The position numbers were made by a program, and so were the translations under genes. Shown piece by piece: positions 61,467 through 64,000 of a DNA stretch of 64,000 bases (position 1 is the stretch's first letter; every line of letters begins with the position of its first letter). Under the pieces are notes generated by a model. The model had not been told where the DNA came from, searched no databases, and was given only the letters and a program-made list of their open reading frames with translations. The DNA is from Microtetraspora glauca (GTDB lineage: Bacteria > Actinomycetota > Actinomycetes > Streptosporangiales > Streptosporangiaceae), in contig BBYL01000021.1 in NCBI GenBank assembly GCA_001570385.1, positions 186,001 to 250,000 of the forward strand, in the 5' to 3' direction.

Positions 61467-61766
61467 ATGCCACTCAGAAGAATCATGATCGGGGTGGTCC
61501 TGGCCATCGTGGCACTGGCCGGTGCCACCGCCCCGGCCTCGGCCGCCGTCCAGTCCGTCGCCGGCGTCCAGGAGACCCAGGAGTTCCAGGGGGACGGGGT
61601 CGGTTCCAACCGGGCCGCAGCGATCACGATGGCCCGGTCCGACGCCAACGCGCAGGCCGTCGCCGCAGGGTTCCGCACCACCCGATGCCGGACGGTCAGC
61701 TCGAACGCCTTCCCCGACGGGCTGGGCTTCTACCTGGCCACGGTCACCATCTCGTGTAGCCGCTGA
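61467..61766 (+). CDS. Small secreted protein, function unknown
   Basis: A 99-residue protein with a clear Sec signal (MPLRRIMIGVVLAIVALAGA, cleavage near ASAAVQ) and a mature part of about 70 residues containing two late Cys residues that may form a disulfide. No known domain. The group II intron remnant begins almost directly after its stop on the opposite strand. Confidence 0.75.
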   Translation: MPLRRIMIGVVLAIVALAGATAPASAAVQSVAGVQETQEFQGDGVGSNRAAAITMARSDANAQAVAAGFRTTRCRTVSSNAFPDGLGFYLATVTISCSR

Positions 61767-61773
61767 GCGCAAT

Positions 61774-62290
61774 CGAGTAGGGGACGGGGTCGACCCGTCC
61801 CCTCTCACACCACCGGACATGCAGGCCCGCATCCGGCGGCTCGTCAGGCCGCAATTGTGAGCCTGTGCCAGGTCGGATAAGACCCTTCAGGCCAAGGCCG
61901 GTCCAGTGGATATCGGGCAAGGCCCGCTGGAGGACCGGTGAGCCCGCGATACGCCAGTAGCCCTTGCCGCTCGATGCCCACTCCCTGGCCTTGTGGTCAG
62001 GAATGCCGAGCTTGTGCAAGTTACGGCGCCTGGTCTTGGGCTTCTTCCGTTCCTTCCAGCGGATCTGCCGCATCCGGCGGCGAAACCACTCATCCAGATC
62101 CTTGAACACCCTGGGGTGTCGGCCAGGTGGAAGTAGGCCATCCACCCGGTGACGTAGGCGTTGAGCCTGCCGATCCCGCAGGGCATCGACACGCTCCACC
62201 TCTGTACAACTCCCGGATACGGTCCTTCAGACGGCTGACCGCCTTCGGATCCACCCGGATTTTGACCCCCGACCGCAGTGTCTCGTCGTG
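61774..62290 (-). mobile_element. Group II intron 3'-terminal fragment with decayed maturase/reverse transcriptase
   Basis: Leftward, about 62275-61879 encodes the maturase C-terminus in three successive frames: KIRVDPKAVSRLKDRIREL, then SMPCGIGRLNAYVTGWMAYF, then the segment from RVFKDLDEWFRRR through HKAREWASSGKGYWRIAGSP. Two frameshifts therefore inactivate it and its polymerase part is missing. The RNA 3' end is recognisable: a domain-V-like hairpin at 61813-61836 with a two-base bulge, and a domain-VI-like 9-bp hairpin at 61780-61802, then CGATT near the presumed splice end. Confidence 0.75.
61780..61836 (-). ncRNA. Group II intron domains V and VI
   Basis: Domain VI: GGGGACGGG (61780-61788) pairs perfectly with 61794-61802 across a 5-base loop. 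Domain V: CCGGA-CA-TGC (61813-61822) pairs with GCATCCGG (61829-61836), leaving a two-base bulge as in catalytic domain V. On the leftward strand GAGCCG precedes the domain V stem. Confidence 0.6.
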
Positions 62291-62319
62291 AACGTGACTG
62301 TGCGGCGCTGAAATCCATT

Positions 62320-62460
62320 CGCGATCGGCTCCCGCCTGAGGCGCGAGTGATGGGTGCTGATCCGGCGTAGGCCTTCAGCGCACGGGCGTCGGCGAAGCGG
62401 GTGCGGTCGTCGCCGAGCTCGGCGAGCACGCGGGCGCCGGTCTCGCGGTCGGCACCGGAC
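62320..62460 (-). mobile_element. IS110-family transposase fragment
   Basis: Leftward translation gives ETGARVLAELGDDRTRFADA followed by RALKAYAGSAPITRASG, the conserved C-terminal (transposase_20) region of IS110-family enzymes. Only about 45 residues remain and the sequence joins the group II intron piece at about 62290. Dead fragment. Confidence 0.7.
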
Positions 62461-62669
62461 GTCTCAGCGTCGCTCAACTCATCGGCCCTCCCCTCGGCGC
62501 CAGCGGCGTTTTCCACGGAATGAGCCGCACGCCGGAATCGCATGATCCTGCGTCGCGCCAGGGACTGGGCTGAAGACCACGTCAATCCATGCGGGCTCAA
62601 GCATCGGGTGGGGAACGAGAGATGTCATCAGGCGGCCGGCTCGACGGTGGTGAAGTCGATTTCCTTGAG

Positions 62670-62868
62670 CTCGGGATTGAACGCCGCCGGCGTCGAGATC
62701 GACCCTCACCAGCGGCGCCACACGCCACCGAACTCAACGCCGGGGTGTCCATCGAGCCTCGGCCACGCCTCCACCGAGACGACGCAGCTCTACGCCCTGC
62801 TGGACGACAAGGTCGCCGACAGCGAGATCCGCGCCGCACGCCGACGCCGGAACCAGGCAACGAGCTGA
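62670..62868 (+). pseudogene. Tyrosine recombinase/integrase C-terminal fragment with frameshifts
   Basis: The sequence reads AGVEIDPHQRRHT in one frame, HATELNAGVSIE in the next, then LGHASTETTQLYALLDDKVA with SEIRAARRRR in the first frame again. These are the HxxR, H and catalytic Tyr boxes of XerC-like integrases. Two compensating frameshifts and the missing N-terminus make it inactive. It may be what remains of an integrated element. Confidence 0.75.
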
Positions 62869-63018
62869 CGAAGCTTCACAAACCAAGAGCGACCTCACTC
62901 GCTGCAATCAAGATCCTTGTCAGCGTCAACGGCTGTCCACCGGCTCCACACCCCCGGAGATCACCGGGCTCCCCGGCCGCCGGGTGATCAGGGGGGTGCG
63001 TGACTAGGGTTGAACGCC
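62869..63018. other. Promoter region of the threonine-synthase-like gene
   Basis: Nothing specific was seen apart from GC-rich sequence with GTGACTAGGGTTGAACGCC before ATG 63019. No riboswitch or attenuator was apparent. Confidence 0.3.
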
Positions 63019-64000
63019 ATGACCTCGCTCGCCACCTCCCAGCGCTCGCTCGGCGACCCCGCGATCCGCTATCCGCTGTGGCCACCGCTCACCACCGGCT
63101 GCCCGTCGACCAGCACGCCCGATCTGGCCTACCCCCTCCAGGTCGACTACGACTACGCCGCCGTGGACACTGCGCTGTTCACGCAGGAGCCCGGCCCCGA
63201 CCTGGCCCGATGGTCACCCCTGCTGCCGCCGCTGCACGCGCCCACGCTGGGCGAGGGTGGCACGCCGCTGCTGGAGGTGGACGGCGTGTACGTCAAGGAC
63301 GAGTCCCGCAACCCGACCTGGAGCCACAAGGACCGGCTGAACCGGGTCACGGTCAGCGCGGCGCTCGCGGTCGGCGCGCCCGGTGTGGTCGTCGCCTCCT
63401 CCGGCAACCACGGTGCCTCGGCCGCCGCCTACGCCGCGCGGGCGGGGCTGCCCGCGATCGTCCTGGCCTCCGCCGAGTCGCCGCCCGCCGTGCAGTCGTT
63501 CGTCCGCGCCTACGGCGCGCGGGTGCTCACCGTTCCCGTCCAGGCCAGATGGCCGCTGATGCGCCAGATCGTCGAACGGCTCGGCTACCACCCGCTCAGC
63601 AACGTGACCGTCACCCACACCGGCCATCCCTTCGGCGCCGAGGGCTACAAGACCATCGCCTACGAGCTCTTCCTGCAGTTGGGCCGGGTGCCGGCCGCGC
63701 TGTTCGTCCCCACCGGCTACGCCGAGCTGCTGTTCGGCGTCTGGAAGGGCTTCACCGAGCTGCGGCTGCTCGGACTGGCGGACTCGGCGCCCCGCATGTA
63801 CGCGTGCGAGCCGGCCGCGGGCGGACCGCACGGCCACGCGCTCGCGGCCGGAGTTCCGGCCGCGGTCGTGGAGACGGGCCCGACCCGCGCGTACGGCATC
63901 GCCTGCGAGGCGGGGGGACATCGCGGTGTGCTCGCCGTACGGGAGAGCGGCGGTGAGGCGGTGCCGGTCACCGACGAGGAGCTGCGCTCGGCCCAGCGGG
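63019..64000 (+). CDS. Threonine-synthase-like PLP enzyme (partial at window edge)
   Basis: At least 327 residues of a fold-type II PLP enzyme: GEGGTPLLEVDGVYVKDESRNPTWSHKDR with the PLP-binding Lys104, then ASSGNHGASAAAYAARAGLPAIV (the Asn/Gly phosphate-side loop) and PTGYAELLFGVWKGF. It resembles threonine synthase or cysteate-synthase/diaminopropionate-type relatives; the final assignment needs the missing C-terminus. It runs off the right end. Confidence 0.85.
   Translation, partial: MTSLATSQRSLGDPAIRYPLWPPLTTGCPSTSTPDLAYPLQVDYDYAAVDTALFTQEPGPDLARWSPLLPPLHAPTLGEGGTPLLEVDGVYVKDESRNPTWSHKDRLNRVTVSAALAVGAPGVVVASSGNHGASAAAYAARAGLPAIVLASAESPPAVQSFVRAYGARVLTVPVQARWPLMRQIVERLGYHPLSNVTVTHTGHPFGAEGYKTIAYELFLQLGRVPAALFVPTGYAELLFGVWKGFTELRLLGLADSAPRMYACEPAAGGPHGHALAAGVPAAVVETGPTRAYGIACEAGGHRGVLAVRESGGEAVPVTDEELRSAQR

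Noticed and set aside
61234..61488. GTG-started small ORF before the secreted-protein gene
   Set aside because: No family, low-complexity end overlapping short repeats, and it runs into the ribosome site of the next gene.

Overview
The window is high-GC actinobacterial chromosome: pervasive GTG/TTG starts, 1- and 4-base start/stop overlaps, GC-rich third codon positions, FCD-GntR, LacI and MarR regulators, and an actinobacterial-type narKGHJI locus. A streptosporangial or related filamentous actinomycete is my best guess, made by style only. No rRNA, tRNA or CRISPR array was seen.

Layout. (1) 1-8.0 kb: aromatic-acid catabolism. A leftward operon encodes a 2-oxo-pentenoate/heptenedioate-type hydratase, an HpaI-type aldolase and a FAH-RraA fusion cut by the window edge. 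Next come an NRAMP metal transporter, then a rightward Rieske oxygenase operon (38-codon leader ORF, VanB-type reductase, oxygenase, degenerate HAD-like protein) and a convergent FCD-GntR regulator. (2) 8.2-17.8 kb: a leftward array with a ThDP-dependent decarboxylase-like enzyme, an aldehyde dehydrogenase and an iron/thiamine-type ABC importer. It faces a second FCD-GntR gene, which is followed by a perfect terminator hairpin and a HisC-like aminotransferase. (3) 17.9-30.3 kb: a peptide/N-acyl-conjugate island with two M20 amidohydrolases, an imidazolonepropionase-like amidohydrolase, two divergent S10 carboxypeptidase-like proteins and a Dpp-type importer whose permease C and ATPase D are fused. 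In the one gene sampled, leucine codons favour CTC, whereas sampled genes to the right favour CTG; an IS3 remnant lies at the right flank. I infer that the island was acquired. (4) 31.5-47.1 kb: accessory genes. These are an NmtR-like sensor with a Co/Ni-type P1B-4 ATPase and a clear dyad operator, a DHFR-like reductase, MarR, HTH plus MFS efflux, a DUF4328-like membrane protein, an aminoglycoside-kinase-like protein, a double-VOC protein, a MazEF-like pair, MarR plus twin cupins with tandem operators, and a GH2 glycosidase downstream of a LacI regulator carrying an in-frame tandem repeat. (5) 47.3-60.9 kb: nitrogen-oxide respiration. A nitronate-monooxygenase-like gene is divergent from a three-module NirK-type nitrite reductase, which is followed by a small membrane protein, NarK and narGHJI. 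Sites resembling DosR/DevR boxes lie before both nirK and narK, in 22-bp-spaced pairs. (6) 61.4-64.0 kb: a small secreted protein, a mosaic of dead mobile DNA (group II intron 3' end, IS110 fragment, tyrosine recombinase fragment) and the start of a threonine-synthase-like gene.

How the parts may work together. Regions 1-3 look like import-and-degrade modules for organic and aromatic acids and for peptide or acyl-amino-acid conjugates, each near its own regulator or operator-like dyad. Region 5 would reduce nitrate to nitrite and then to NO, probably when oxygen is low.
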